Positions 25,877 through 39,800 of a DNA stretch of 64,000 nucleotides are shown piece after piece. Origin of the DNA: Loxodes magnus (taxonomy: Eukaryota > Ciliophora > Karyorelictea > Loxodida > Loxodidae); NCBI GenBank assembly GCA_946699065.1, contig CAMPDV010000065.1, forward strand, positions 558,001 to 622,000. The letters are read 5' to 3'. The notes under the pieces were generated by a model. It had not been told where the DNA came from, did not search any database, and worked only from the letters and a program-made list of their open reading frames with translations. Positions within the stretch are counted from its first letter, which is position 1; every line of letters begins with the position of its first letter. Made by a program: the position numbers and the translations under genes.

Positions 25877-26767
25877 TGGAATTTTAAGTAAATTAAAATC
25901 AGTTTGACTGAAATAGAATTTTAAGTAAATTAAAATAAGTGTGACTGAAATAGAATTTTAAGTAAATTAAAATCAGCACGACTGAAATAGAATTTTAAGT
26001 AAATTAAAAAAGTATGAATGAAACAGAAATTTAAGTAAATTAAAATAACTTTGAAAGAAATAGAATTTTAAGTAAATTAAAATAAGTTTGACTGAAATAG
26101 AATTTCAAGTAAATTAAAATAAGTTTGACTGAAATAGAATTTTAAGTAAATTAAAATAAGTGTGACTGAAATAGAATTTTAAATAACTTAAAAATGTTTG
26201 ACTGAAATAGAATTTTAAGTAAATTAAAATAAATATGACTGAAAAAGTATTTTAAGTAAATTAAAATAAGTATGACTGAAATAGAATTTTAAGTAAATTA
26301 AAATAAGATTGACTGAAATAGAATTTTAAGTAAATTAAAATCAGTTTGACTGAAATAGAATTTTAAGTAAATTAAAATAAGTATGACTGAAAAAGTATTT
26401 TAAGTAAATTAAAATAAGTGTGACTGAAATAGAATTTTAAGTAAATTTAAATCAGTTTGACTGAAATAGAATTTTAAGTAAATTAAAATAAGTTTGACTG
26501 AAAAAGTATTTAAAGTAATCTAAATAAGTTTGACTGAAATAGAATTTTAAGTAAATTAAAATAAGTATGACTGAAATAGAATTTTAGTATATTAAAATAA
26601 GTATGACAGAAATAGAATTTTAATTAAATTAAAATAAGTTTGACTGAAATAGAATTTCAAGTAAATAAAATAAGTTTGACTGAAATAGAATTTTAATTAA
26701 ATTAAAATAAGTATGACTGAAATTGAATTTTAAGTAAATTAAAAATGTTTGACTGAAATAGAATTTT

Positions 26768-27448
26768 AATTAAATTATAATAAGTGTGACTGAAATAGAA
26801 TTTTAAGTAAATTAAAAAAGTATGAATGAAACAGAAATTTAAGTAAATTAAAATAACTTTGACTGAAATAGAATTTTAAGTAAATTAAAATAAGTTTGAC
26901 TGAAATAGAATTTCAAGTAAATTAAAATAAGTTTGACTGAAATAGAATTTTAAGTAAATTAAAATCAGTGTGACTGAAATATAATTTTTAGTAAATTTAA
27001 ATAAGTGTGACTGAAAAAGTATTTTAAGTAAATTAAAATAAGTGTGACTGAAATAGAATTTTAAGTAAATTAAAATAAGTTTGACTGAAATAGAATTTTA
27101 AGTAAATTAAAATCAGTGTGACTGAAATAGAATTTTTAGTAAATTTAAATAAGTGTGACTGAAAAAGTATTTTAAGTAAATTAAAATAAGTGTGACTGAA
27201 ATAGAATTTTAAGTAAATTAAAATCAGCACGACTGAAATAGAATTTCAAGTAAATTAAAATAAGTTTGACTGAAATAGAATTTTAAGTAAATTAAAAATA
27301 AGTTTGACTGAAATAGAATTTTAAGTAAATTAAAATAAGTATGACTGAAATTGAATTTTAAGTAAATTAAAAATGTTTGACTGAAATAGAATTTTAAGTA
27401 AATTAAAATAAGTATGACTGAAATTGAATTTTAAGTAAATTAAAATAA
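26768..27448 (+). repeat. Dispersed copy (partner 23561-24240)
   Basis: Carries the same order of rare monomers as 23561-24240, including GAATGAAACAG, AATAACTTTGAC, the doubled CAGTGTGACTG tetramer and GCACGAC at about 27228. It differs by a one-base insertion near 27290. Confidence 0.84.
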
Positions 27449-27714
27449 GTGAGACTGAAAAAGTATTTTAATTAAATTAAAATCAGTTTGACTGAAATAG
27501 AATTTTAAGTAAATTAAAATCAGCACGATTGAAATAGAATTTCAAGTAAATTAAAATAAATATGACTGAATCAGAATTTTAAGTAAATTAAAAATGTTTG
27601 ACTGAAATAGAATTTTAAGTAAATTAAAATAAGTATGACTGAAATTGAATTTTAAGTAAATTAAAATAAGTGAGACTGAAAAAGTATTTTAAGTAAATTA
27701 AAATCAGTATGACT

Positions 27715-28297
27715 GAAATAGAATTTTAAGTAAATTAAAATAAGTTTGACTGAAATAGAATTTTAAGTAAATTTATGAATAAGTTTGACTGAAATAGAAT
27801 TTTATGTAAATTAAAATAAGTTTGAATGAAATAGAATTTTAAGTAAATTAAAATAAGTTTGACTGAAATAGAATTTCAAGTAAATTAAAATAAGTTTGAC
27901 TGAAATAGAATTTTAAGTAAATTAAAATCAGTTTGAATGAAATAGATTTTCAAGTAAATTAAAATCAGTTTGACTGAAATAGAATTTTAATTAAATTAAA
28001 ATAAGTGTGACTGAAATAGAAATTTAAGTAAATTAAAATAAGTGTGACTGAAATAGAATTTTAAGTAAATTAAAATAGTTTGACTGAAATAGAATTTTAA
28101 GTAAATTAAAATAAGTTTGACTGAAATAGAATTTTAAGTAAATTTATGAATAAGTTTGACTGAAATAGAATTTTATGTAAATTAAAATAAGTTTGAATGA
28201 AATAGAATTTTAAGTAAATTAAAATAAGTTTGACTGAAATAGAATTTCAAGTAAATTAAAATAAGTTTGACTGAAATAGAATTTTAAGTAAATTAAA
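27715..28297 (+). repeat. Dispersed copy (partner 22290-22872)
   Basis: See 22290-22872. It contains two AAATTTATGAATAAG monomers 371 bases apart (27769 and 28140), as does the partner. Confidence 0.82.
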
Positions 28298-29114
28298 ATC
28301 AGTTTGAATGAAATAGAATTTTAAGTAAATTAAAATAAGTGTGACTGAAATAGAATTTTAAGTAAATTAAAATCAGTTTGACTGAAATAGAATTTTAAGT
28401 AAATTAAAAATGTTTGACTGAAATAGAATTTTAAGTAAATTAAAATAAGTATGACTGAAATTGAATTTTAAGTAAATTAAAATAAGTGAGACTGAAAAAG
28501 TATTTTAATTAAATTAAAATAAATATGACTGAAATAGAATTTTAAGTAAATTAAAATCAGCACGACTGAAATAGAATTTCAAGTAAATTAAAATAAGTTT
28601 GACTGAAATAGAATTTTAAGTAAATTAAAATAAGTTTGACTGAAATTGAATTTTAAGTAAATTAAAATAAGTGTGACTGAAAAAGTATTTTAAGTAATTT
28701 AAAATAAGTTTGACTTAAATAGAATTTTAAGTAAATTAAAATAAGTATGACTGAAATTGAATTTTAAGTAAATTAAAATAAGTGAGACTGAAAAAGTATT
28801 TTAATTAAATTAAAATAAATATGACTGAAATAGAAATTTAAGTAAATTAAAATAGTTTGACTGAAATAGAAATTTAAGTAAATTAAAATAAGTTTGACTG
28901 AAATAGAAATTTAAGTAAATTAAAATAAGTTTGAATGAAATAGAATTTTAAGTAAATTAAAATAAGTGTGACTGAAATAGAATTTTAAATAAATTAAAAA
29001 TGTTTGACTGAAATAGAATTTTAAGTAAATTAAAATAAATATGACTGAAAAAGTATTTTAAGTAAATTAAAATAAGTATGACTGAAATAGAATTTTAAGT
29101 AAATTAAAATAAGA
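28298..29114 (+). repeat. Mixed monomers, with a second TTGACTTAAATAG cluster
   Basis: TAATTTAAAATAAG followed by TTGACTTAAATAG near 28693 repeats the cluster seen at 25410 and 34621, so part of this stretch belongs to the same copied family. No other feature is seen. Confidence 0.7.
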
Positions 29115-30117
29115 TTGACTGAAATAGAATTTTAAGTAAATTAAAATCAGTTTGACTGAAATAGAATTTTAAGTAAATTAAAATAAGTATGACTGAAAAA
29201 GTATTTTAAGTAAATTAAAATAAGTGTGACTGAAATAGAATTTTAAGTAAATTTAAATCAGTTTGACTGAAATAGAATTTTAAGTAAATTAAAATAAGTT
29301 TGACTGAAAAAGTATTTAAAGTAATCTAAATAAGTTTGACTGAAATAGAAATTTAAGTAAATTAAAATAGTTTGACTGAAATAGAAATTTAAGTAAATTA
29401 AAATAAGTTTGACTGAAATAGAAATTTAAGTAAATTAAAATAAGTTTGAATGAAATAGAATTTTAAGTAAATTAAAATAAGTATGACTGAAATAGAATTT
29501 TAAGTAAATTAAAAAAGTATGAATGAAACAGAAATTTAAGTAAATTAAAATAACTTTGACTGAAATAGAATTTTAAGTAAATTAAAATAAGTTTGACTGA
29601 AATAGATTTTTAAGTAAATTAAAATAAGTTTGACTGAAATAGAATTTTAATTAAATTAAAATAAGTGTGACTGAAATAGAATTTTAAGTAAATTAAAAAA
29701 GTATGAATGAAACAGAAATTTAAGTAAATTAAAATAACTTTGACAGAAATAGAATTTTAAGTAAATTAAAATAAGTTTGACTGAAATAGAATTTCAAGTA
29801 AATTAAAATAAGTTTGACTGAAATAGAATTTTAAGTAAATTAAAATAAGTGTGACTGAAATAGAATTTTAAATAAATTAAAATGTTTGACTGAAATAGAA
29901 TTTTAAGTAAATTAAAATAAATATGACTGAAAAAGTATTTTAAGTAAATTAAAATAAGTATGACTGAAATAGAATTTTAAGTAAATTAAAATCAGTTTGA
30001 CTGAAAAAGTATTTTAAGTAAATTAAAATAAGTGTGACTGAAATAGAATTTTAAGTAAATTTAAATCAGTTTGACTGAAATAGAATTTCAAGTAAATTAA
30101 AATAAGTTTGACTGAAA
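29115..30117 (+). repeat. Copy 1 of a 1.0 kb duplication, offset 1434
   Basis: Matches 30549-31551 at +1434 with every spot-checked marker in register: GTAATCTAAATAAG (29321/30755), GAATGAAACAG (29521/30955) and AATGTTTGAC (29881/31315). It begins after AAGATTG (29114 A against 30548 T) and ends at ACTGAAAT against ACTGAAAA (30118/31552). About 430 bp of other monomers separate the copies. Confidence 0.9.
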
Positions 30118-30548
30118 TAGAATTTTAAGTAAATTAAAATAGTTTGACTGAAAAATGAATTTTAAGTAAATTAAAATCAGTTTGACTGAAATAGAATTTT
30201 AAGTAAATTAAAATAAGTATGACAGAAATAGAATTTTAATTAAATTAAAATAAGTTTGACTGAAATAGAATTTCAAGTAAATAAAATAAGTATGATAGAA
30301 ATAGAATTTTAAGTAAATTTAAATCAGTTTGACTGAAATAGAATTTTAAGTAAATTAAAATCAGTTTGACTGAAATAGAATTTTAAGTAAATTAAAATAG
30401 TTTGACTGAAATAGAATTTCAAGTAAATTAAAATAAATATGACTGAATCAGAATTTTAAGTAAATTAAAAATGTTTGACTGAAATAGAATTTTAAGTAAA
30501 TTAAAATCAGCACGACTGAAATAGAATTTCAAGTAAATTAAAATAAGT

Positions 30549-31551
30549 TTGACTGAAATAGAATTTTAAGTAAATTAAAATCAGTTTGACTGAAATAGAA
30601 TTTTAAGTAAATTAAAATAAGTATGACTGAAAAAGTATTTTAAGTAAATTAAAATAAGTGTGACTGAAATAGAATTTTAAGTAAATTTAAATCAGTTTGA
30701 CTGAAATAGAATTTTAAGTAAATTAAAATAAGTTTGACTGAAAAAGTATTTAAAGTAATCTAAATAAGTTTGACTGAAATAGAAATTTAAGTAAATTAAA
30801 ATAGTTTGACTGAAATAGAAATTTAAGTAAATTAAAATAAGTTTGACTGAAATAGAAATTTAAGTAAATTAAAATAAGTTTGAATGAAATAGAATTTTAA
30901 GTAAATTAAAATAAGTATGACTGAAATAGAATTTTAAGTAAATTAAAAAAGTATGAATGAAACAGAAATTTAAGTAAATTAAAATAACTTTGACTGAAAT
31001 AGAATTTTAAGTAAATTAAAATAAGTTTGACTGAAATAGATTTTTAAGTAAATTAAAATAAGTTTGACTGAAATAGAATTTTAATTAAATTAAAATAAGT
31101 GTGACTGAAATAGAATTTTAAGTAAATTAAAAAAGTATGAATGAAACAGAAATTTAAGTAAATTAAAATAACTTTGACAGAAATAGAATTTTAAGTAAAT
31201 TAAAATAAGTTTGACTGAAATAGAATTTCAAGTAAATTAAAATAAGTTTGACTGAAATAGAATTTTAAGTAAATTAAAATAAGTGTGACTGAAATAGAAT
31301 TTTAAATAAATTAAAATGTTTGACTGAAATAGAATTTTAAGTAAATTAAAATAAATATGACTGAAAAAGTATTTTAAGTAAATTAAAATAAGTATGACTG
31401 AAATAGAATTTTAAGTAAATTAAAATCAGTTTGACTGAAAAAGTATTTTAAGTAAATTAAAATAAGTGTGACTGAAATAGAATTTTAAGTAAATTTAAAT
31501 CAGTTTGACTGAAATAGAATTTCAAGTAAATTAAAATAAGTTTGACTGAAA
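30549..31551 (+). repeat. Copy 2 of a 1.0 kb duplication, offset 1434
   Basis: Partner of 29115-30117; no difference was seen at the points checked. The stretch between the copies (30118-30548) holds plain satellite monomers, including the GAAAAATGAATT variant. Confidence 0.9.
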
Positions 31552-32342
31552 AAGTATTTAAAGTAATCTAAATAAGTTTGACTGAAATAGAATTTTAAGT
31601 AAATTAAAATAAGTATGACTGAAATAGAATTTTAGTATATTAAAATAAGTATGACAGAAATAGAATTTTAATTAAATTAAAATAAGTTTGACTGAAATAG
31701 AATTTCAAGTAAATAAAATAAGTATGATAGAAATAGAATTTTAAGTAAATTTAAATCAGTTTGACTGAAATAGAATTTTAAGTAAATTAAAATCAGTTTG
31801 ACTGAAATAGAATTTTAAGTAAATTAAAATAGTTTGACTGAAATAGAATTTCAAGTAAATTAAAATAAATATGACTGAATCAGAATTTTAAGTAAATTAA
31901 AAATGTTTGACTGAAATAGAATTTTAAGTAAATTAAAATCAGCACGACTGAAATAGAATTTCAAGTAAATTAAAATAAGTTTGACTGAAATAGAATTTTA
32001 AGTAAATTAAAATCAGTTTGACTGAAATAGAATTTTAAGTAAATTAAAATAAGTGTGACTGAAAAAGTATTTTAAGTAAATTAAAATCAGTATGACTGAA
32101 ATGGAATTTTAAGTAAATTAAAATAAGTGTGACTGAAATAGAATTTTAATTAAATTAAAATAAGTGTGACTGAAATAGAATTTTAAGTAAATTAAAATCA
32201 GTTTGACTGAAATAGAATTTTAAGTAAATTTATGAATAAGTTTGACTGAAATAGACTTTTAAGTAAATTAAAATAAGTTTGAATGAAATAGAATTTTAAG
32301 TAAATTAAAATCAGTTTGACTGAAAAAGTATTTTAAGTAAAT
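31541..32342 (+). repeat. Dispersed copy (partner 35998-36836), offset 4457-4494
   Basis: GTAATCTAAATAAG, AATTTTAGTATATT and GTATGACAG keep an offset of 4457 (AGTATATT at 31634/36091). After about 31920 the offset is 4494, because the partner has one extra 37-bp monomer (CAGTATGAC type near 36390). It ends where AATAAGTTTG meets AATAGTTTG. Confidence 0.8.
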
Positions 32343-33506
32343 TAAAATAAGTTTGACTGAAATAGAATTTCAAGTAAATAAAATAAGTATGATAGAAATA
32401 GAATTTTAAGTAAATTAAAATAAGTTTGACTGAAAAAGTATTTAAAGTAATCTAAATAAGTTTGACTGAAATAGAATTTTAAGTAAATTAAAATAAGTAT
32501 GACTGAAATAGAATTTTAAGTAAATTTATGAATAAGTTTGACTGAAATAGAATTTTAAGTAAATTAAAATAAGTTTGACTGAAATAGAATTTCAAGTAAA
32601 TTAAAATAAGTATGATAGAAATAGAATTTTAAGTAAATTTAAATCAGTTTGACTGAAATAGAATTTTAAGTAAATTAAAATCAGTTTGACTGAAATAGAA
32701 TTTTAAGTAAATTAAAATAGTTTGACTGAAATAGAATTTCAAGTAAATTAAAATAAATATGACTGAATCAGAATTTTAAGTAAATTAAAAATGTTTGACT
32801 GAAATAGAATTTTAATTAAATTAAAATCAGTATGACTGAAATAGAATTTTAAGTAAATTAAAATCAGCACGACTGAAATAGAATTTTAATTAAATTAAAA
32901 TAAGTGTGACTGAAATAGAATTTTAAGTAAATTAAAATCAGTTTGACTGAAATAGAATTTTAAGTAAATTAAAATAGTTTGACTGAAATAGAATTTTAAG
33001 TTAATTAAAATCAGTTTGACTGAAATAGAATTTCAAGTAAATAAAATAAGTATGACTGAAATAGAATTTTAAGTAAATTAAAAAAGTATGAATGAAACAG
33101 AAATTTAAGTAAATTAAAATAACTTTGACTGAAATAGAATTTTAAGTAAATAAAAATAAGTTTGACTGAAATAGTATTTTAATTAAATTAAAATAAGTGT
33201 GACTGAAATAGAAATTTAAGTAAATTAAAATAAGTGTGACTGAAATAGAATTTTAAGTAAATTAAAATAGTTTGACTGAAATAGAATTTTAAGTAAATTA
33301 AAATAAGTTTGACTGAAATAGAATTTTAAGTAAATTTATGAATAAGTTTGACTGAAATAGAATTTTATGTAAATTAAAATAAGTTTGAATGAAATAGAAT
33401 TTTTAGTAAATTAAAATAAGTGTGACTGAAATAGAATTTCAAGTAAATTAAAATAAGTTTGACTGAAATAGAATTTTAAGTAAATTAAAATCAGTTTGAA
33501 TGAAAT
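32343..33506 (+). repeat. Mixed satellite monomers, no higher-order period resolved
   Basis: Plain monomers with a GTAATCTAAATAAG unit near 32450, a TAAGTTAATT variant near 32999 and GAATGAAACAG near 33090. No other feature is visible. Confidence 0.72.
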
Positions 33507-34112
33507 AGATTTTCAAGTAAATTAAAATCAGTTTGACTGAAATAGAATTTTAAGTAAATTAAAATCAGTTTGACTGAAATAGAATTTTAAGTAAATTAAA
33601 ATAGTTTGACTGAAATAGAATTTTAAGTAAATTAAAATAAGTGTGACTGAAAAAGTATTTTAAGCAAATTAAAATAAATGTTACTGAAATAGAATTTTAA
33701 GTAAATTAAAATAGTTTGACTGAAATAGAATTTTAAGTAAATTAAAATCAGTTTGACTGAAATAGAATTTCAAGTAAATAAAATAAGTATGATAGAAATA
33801 GAATTTTAAGTAAATTAAAATAAGTGTGACTGAAATAGAATTTTAAGTAAATTTAAATAAGTTAGACTGAAATAGAATTTTAAGTAAATTAAAATAGTTT
33901 GACTGAAATAGAATTTCAAGTAAATTAAAATAAATATGACTGAATCAGAATTTTAAGTAAATTAAAAATGTTTGACTGAAATAGAATTTTAAGTAAATTA
34001 AAATAAGTATGACTGAAATTGAATTTTAAGTAAATAAAAATAAGTGAGACTGAAAAAGTATTTTAATTAAATTAAAATAAATATGACTGAAATAGAAATT
34101 TAAGTAAATTAA
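33507..34112 (+). repeat. Donor-like segment shared with 41861-42466, offset 8354
   Basis: AGATTTTCAAG at 33507/41861, AATGTTACTG (TTACTG at 33681/42035) and AAATAAGTATGATAG (33781/42135) are in register. The first difference seen is TAAATAAAAATAAG near 34035 against TAAATTAAAATAAG. It ends where CAGCACGAC meets AAATAGTTTGAC. Confidence 0.85.
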
Positions 34113-35087
34113 AATCAGCACGACTGAAATAGAATTTCAAGTAAATTAAAATAAGTTTGACTGAAATAGAATTTTAAGTAAATTAAAATCAGTTTGACTG
34201 AATCAGAATTTTAAGTAAATTAAAAATGTTTGACTGAAATAGAATTTTAAGTAAATTAAAATAAGTATGACTGAAATTGAATTTTAAGTAAATTAAAATA
34301 AGTGAGACTGAAAAAGTATTTTAATTAAATTAAAATAAATATGACTGAAATAGAAATTTAAGTAAATTAAAATAGTTTGACTGAAATAGAAATTTAAGTA
34401 AATTAAAATAAGTATGATAGAAATAGAATTTTAAGTAAATTAAAATAAGTGTGACTGAAATAGAATTTTAAGTAAATTTAAATAAGTTAGACTGAAATTG
34501 AATTTTAATTAAATTAAAATCAGTATGAATGAAATAGAATTTTAAGTAAATTAAAATAAGTTTGACTGAAATTGAATTTTAAGTAAATTAAAATAAGTGT
34601 GACTGAAAAAGTATTTTAAGTAATTTAAAATAAGTTTGACTTAAATAGAATTTTAAGTAAATTAAAATAAGTATGACTGAAATTGAATTTTAAGTAAATT
34701 AAAATAAGTGAGACTGAAAAAGTATTTTAATTAAATTAAAATAAATATGACTGAAATAGAAATTTAAGTAAATTAAAATAGTTTGACTGAAATAGAAATT
34801 TAAGTAAATTAAAATAAGTTTGACTGAAATAGAAATTTAAGTAAATTAAAATAAGTTTGAATGAAATAGAATTTTAAGTAAATTAAAATAAGTATGACTG
34901 AAATAGAATTTTAAGTAAATTAAAAAAGTATGAATGAAACAGAAATTTAAGTAAATTTAAATAACTTTGACTGAAATAGAATTTTAAGTAAATTAAAATC
35001 AGTTTGACTGAAATAGATTTTTAAGTAAATTAAAATAAGTTTGACTGAAATAGAATTTTAATTAAATTAAAATAAGTGTGACTGAAA
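33949..35087 (+). repeat. Dispersed copy of 1.1 kb (partner 24738-25876)
   Basis: Same ordered monomers as 24738-25876, 9.2 kb downstream, with local changes such as AATTTAAATAACTTTG near 34955. It lies next to the 33507-34112 segment that was copied to 41.9 kb. Confidence 0.85.
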
Positions 35088-35997
35088 TAGAATTTTAAGT
35101 AAATTAAAAAAGTATGAATGAAACAGAAATTTAAGTAAATTAAAATAACTTTGACAGAAATAGAATTTTAAGTAAATTAAAATAAGTTTGACTGAAATAG
35201 AATTTCAAGTAAATTAAAATAAGTTTGACTGAAATAGAATTTTAAGTAAATTAAAATCAGTTTGACTGAAATAGAATTTTAAATAAATTAAAAATGTTTG
35301 ACTGAAATAGAATTTTAAGTAAATTAAAATAAATATGACTGAAAAAGTATTTTAAGTAAATTAAAATAAGTATGACTGAAATAGAATTTTAAGTAAATTA
35401 AAATAAGATTGACTGAAATAGAATTTTAAGTAAATTAAAATCAGTTTGACTGAAATAAAATTTTAAGTAAATTAAAATAAGTTTGAATGAAATAGAATTT
35501 TAAGTAAATTAAAATAGTTTGACTGAAAAATGAATTTTAAGTAAATTAAAATCAGTTTGACTGAAATAGAATTTTAAGTAAATTAAAATAGTTTGACTGA
35601 AATAGAATTTTAAGTAAATTAAAATCAGTTTGACTGAAATAGAATTTCAAGTAAATTAAAATAAATATGACTGAATCAGAATTTTAAGTAAATTAAAAAT
35701 GTTTGACTGAAATAGAATTTTAAGTAAATTAAAATAAGTATGACTGAAATAGAATTTTAAGTAAATTAAAATCAGTTTGACTGAAATAGAATTTTAAGTA
35801 AATTTATGAATAAGTTTGACTGAAATAGAATTTCAAGTAAATAAAATAAGTATGATAGAAATAGAATTTTAAGTAAATTTAAATCAGTTTGACTGAAATA
35901 GAATTTTAAGTAAATTAAAATAGTTTGACTGAAATAGAATTTTAAGTAAATTAAAATCAGTTTGACTGAAATAGAATTTTAAGTAAATTAAAATAAG

Positions 35998-36836
35998 TTT
36001 GACTGAAAAAGTATTTAAAGTAATCTAAATAAGTTTGACTGAAATAGAATTTTAAGTAAATTAAAATAAGTATGACTGAAATTGAATTTTAGTATATTAA
36101 AATAAGTATGACAGAAATAGAATTTTAATTAAATTAAAATAAGTTTGACTGAAATAGAATTTCAAGTAAATAAAATAAGTATGATAGAAATAGAATTTTA
36201 AGTAAATTTAAATCAGTTTGACTGAAATAGAATTTTAAGTAAATTAAAATCAGTTTGACTGAAATAGAATTTTAAGTAAATTAAAATAGTTTGACTGAAA
36301 TAGAATTTCAAGTAAATTAAAATAAATATGACTGAATCAGAATTTTAAGTAAATTAAAAATGTTTGACTGAAATAGAATTTTAATTAAATTAAAATCAGT
36401 ATGACTGAAATAGAATTTTAAGTAAATTAAAATCAGCACGACTGAAATAGAATTTCAAGTAAATTAAAATAAGTTTGACTGAAATAGAATTTTAAGTAAA
36501 TTAAAATCAGTTTGACTGAAATAGAATTTTAAGTAAATTAAAATAAGTGTGACTGAAAAAGTATTTTAAGTAAATTAAAATCAGTATGACTGAAATGGAA
36601 TTTTAAGTAAATTAAAATAAGTGTGACTGAAATAGAATTTTAATTAAATTAAAATAAGTGTGACTGAAATAGAATTTTAAGTAAATTAAAATCAGTTTGA
36701 CTGAAATAGAATTTTAAGTAAATTTATGAATAAGTTTGACTGAAATAGAATTTTAAGTAAATTAAAATAAGTTTGAATGAAATAGAATTTTAAGTAAATT
36801 AAAATCAGTTTGACTGAAAAAGTATTTTAAGTAAAT
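35998..36836 (+). repeat. Dispersed copy (partner 31541-32342)
   Basis: Carries one monomer more than its partner; otherwise the same order of variants. It abuts the left edge of the large duplication that starts at 36778. Confidence 0.8.
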
Positions 36837-39800
36837 TAAAATAGTTTGACTGAAATAGAATTTTAAGTAAATTAAAAATGTTTGACTGAAATAGAATTTT
36901 AATTAAATTAAAATCAGTATGACTGAAATAGAATTTTAAGTAAATTAAAATCAGCACGACTGAAATAGAATTTCAAGTAAATTAAAATAAGTTTGACTGA
37001 AATAGAATTTTAAGTAAATTAAAATAGTTTGACTGAAATAGAATTTCAAGTAAATTAAAATAAATATGACTGAATCAGAATTTTAAGTAAATTAAAAATG
37101 TTTGACTGAAATAGAATTTTAATTAAATTAAAATCAGTATGACTGAAATAGAATTTTAAGTAAATTAAAATCAGCACGACTGAAATAGAATTTTAAGTAA
37201 ATTTAAATAAGTTTGAATGAAATAGAATTTTAAGTAAATTAAAATAAGTTTGACTGAAATAGAATTTTAAGTAAATTAAAATAAATGTGACTGAAATAGA
37301 ATTTTAAGCAAATTAAAATAGTTTGACTGAAAAAGAATTTTAAGTAAATTAAAATCAGTTTGACTGAAATAGAATTTCAAGTAAATAAAATAAGTATGAT
37401 AGAAATAGAATTTTAAGTAAATTAAAATAAGTGTGACTGAAAAAGTATTTTAATTAAATTAAAATAAATATGACTGAAATAGAAATTTAAGTAAATTAAA
37501 ATAGTTTGACTGAAATAGAATTTTAAGTAAATTTATGAATAAGTTTGACTGAAATAGAATTTTAAGTAAATTAAAATCAGTTTGACTGAATCAGAATTTT
37601 AAGTAAATTAAAAATGTTTGACTGAAATAGAATTTCAAGTAAATTAAAATAAATATGACTGAATCAGAATTTTAAGTAAATTAAAAATGTTTGACTGAAA
37701 TAGAATTTTAAGTAAATTAAAATAAGTATGACTGAAATTGAATTTTAAGTAAATTAAAATAAGTGAGACTGAAAAAGTATTTTAATTAAATTAAAATAAA
37801 TATGACTGAAATAGAAATTTAAGTAAATTAAAATAGTTTGACTGAAATAGAAATTTAAGTAAATTAAAATAAGTTTGACTGAAATAGAAATTTAACTAAA
37901 TTAAAATAAGTTTGAATGAAATAGAATTTTAAGTAAATTAAAATAAGTATGACTGAAATAGAATTTTAAGTAAATTAAAAAAGTATGAATGAAACAGAAA
38001 TTTAAGTAAATTAAAATAACTTTGACTGAAATAGAATTTTAAGTAAATTAAAATAAGTTTGACTGAAATAGAATTTCAAGTAAATTAAAATAACTTTGAC
38101 TGAAATAGAATTTTAAGTAAATTAAAATAAGTGTGACTGAAATAGAATTTTAAGTAAATTAAAAATGTTTGACTGAAATAGAATTTTAAGTAAATTAAAA
38201 TAAATATGACTGAAAAAGTATTTTAAGTAAATTAAAATAAGTATGACTGAAATAGAATTTTAAGTAAATTAAAATAAGATTGACTGAAATAGAATTTCAA
38301 GTAAATTAAAATAAGTGTGATTGAAATAGAATTTTAAGCAAATTAAATAAGTTTGACTGAAATAGAATTTTAAGTAAATTAAAATAAGTTTGACTGAAAT
38401 AGAATTTTAAGTAAATTAAAATAAGTGTGACTGAAATAGAATTTCAAGTAAATTAAAATCAGTTTGACTGAAAAAGTATTTTAAGTAAATTAAAATAAGT
38501 GTGACTGAAATAGAATTTTAAGTAAATTAAAATAAGTATGACTGAAATAGAATTTTAAGTAAATTAAAATAGTTTGACTGAAAAATGAATTTTAAGTAAA
38601 TTAAAATCAGTTTGACTGAAATAGAATTTTAAGTAAATTAAAATAAGTGTGACTGAAAAAGTATTTTAAGTAAATTAAAATCAGTGTGACTGAAATAGAA
38701 TTTTAAATAAATTAAAATCAGTGTGATGAAATACAATTTTAAGTAAATTAAAATCAATTTGACTGAAATAGAATTTTAGTAAATTAAAATAAGTTTGATA
38801 AAAATAGAATTTTAAGTAAATTAAAATAAGTGTGACTGAAATAGAATTTTAAGTAAATTAAAATCAGTTTGACTGAAATAGAATTTTAAGTAAATTAAAA
38901 TAAGTGTGACTGAAATAGAATTTTAAGTAAATTAAAATCAGTTTGACTGAAATAGAATTTTAAGTAAATTTATGAATAAGTTTGACTGAAATAGAATTTT
39001 AAGTAAATTAAAATAAGTTTGAATGAAATAGAATTTTAAGTAAATTAAAATCAGTTTGACTGAAAAAGTATTTTAAGTAAATTAAAATAGTTTGACTGAA
39101 ATAGAATTTTAAGTAAATTAAAATCAGTTTGACTGAAATAGAATTTTAAGTAAATTAAAATAAGTTTGACTGAAAAAGTATTTAAAGTAATCTAAATAAG
39201 TTTGACTGAAATAGAATTTTAAGTAAATTTATGAATAAGTTTGACTGAAATAGAATTTTAAGTAAATTAAAATAAGTTTGAATGAAATAGAATTTTAAGT
39301 AAATTAAAATCAGTTTGACTGAAAAAGTATTTTAAGTAAATTAAAATAGTTTGACTGAAATAGAATTTTAAGTAAATTAAAATCAGTTTGACTGAAATAG
39401 AATTTTAAGTAAATTAAAATAAGTTTGACTGAAAAATTATTTAAAGTAATCCAAATAAGTTTGACTGAAATAGAATTTTAAGTAAATTAAAATAAGTTTG
39501 ACTGAAATAGAATTTTAGTATATTAAAATAAGTATGACAGAAATAGAATTTTAGTATATTAAAATAAGTATGACAGAAATAGAATTTTAAGTAAATTAAA
39601 ATAAGTATGACTGAAATGGAATTTTAATTAAATTAAAATAAGTTTGACTGAAATAGAATTTTAAGTAAATTAAAATAAGTGTGACTGAAATAGAATTTTA
39701 AGTAATCTAAATAAGTTTGACTGAAATAGAATTTTAAGTAAATTAAAATCAGCACGACTGAAATAGAATTTTAAGTAAATTAAAATAGTTTGACTGAAAT

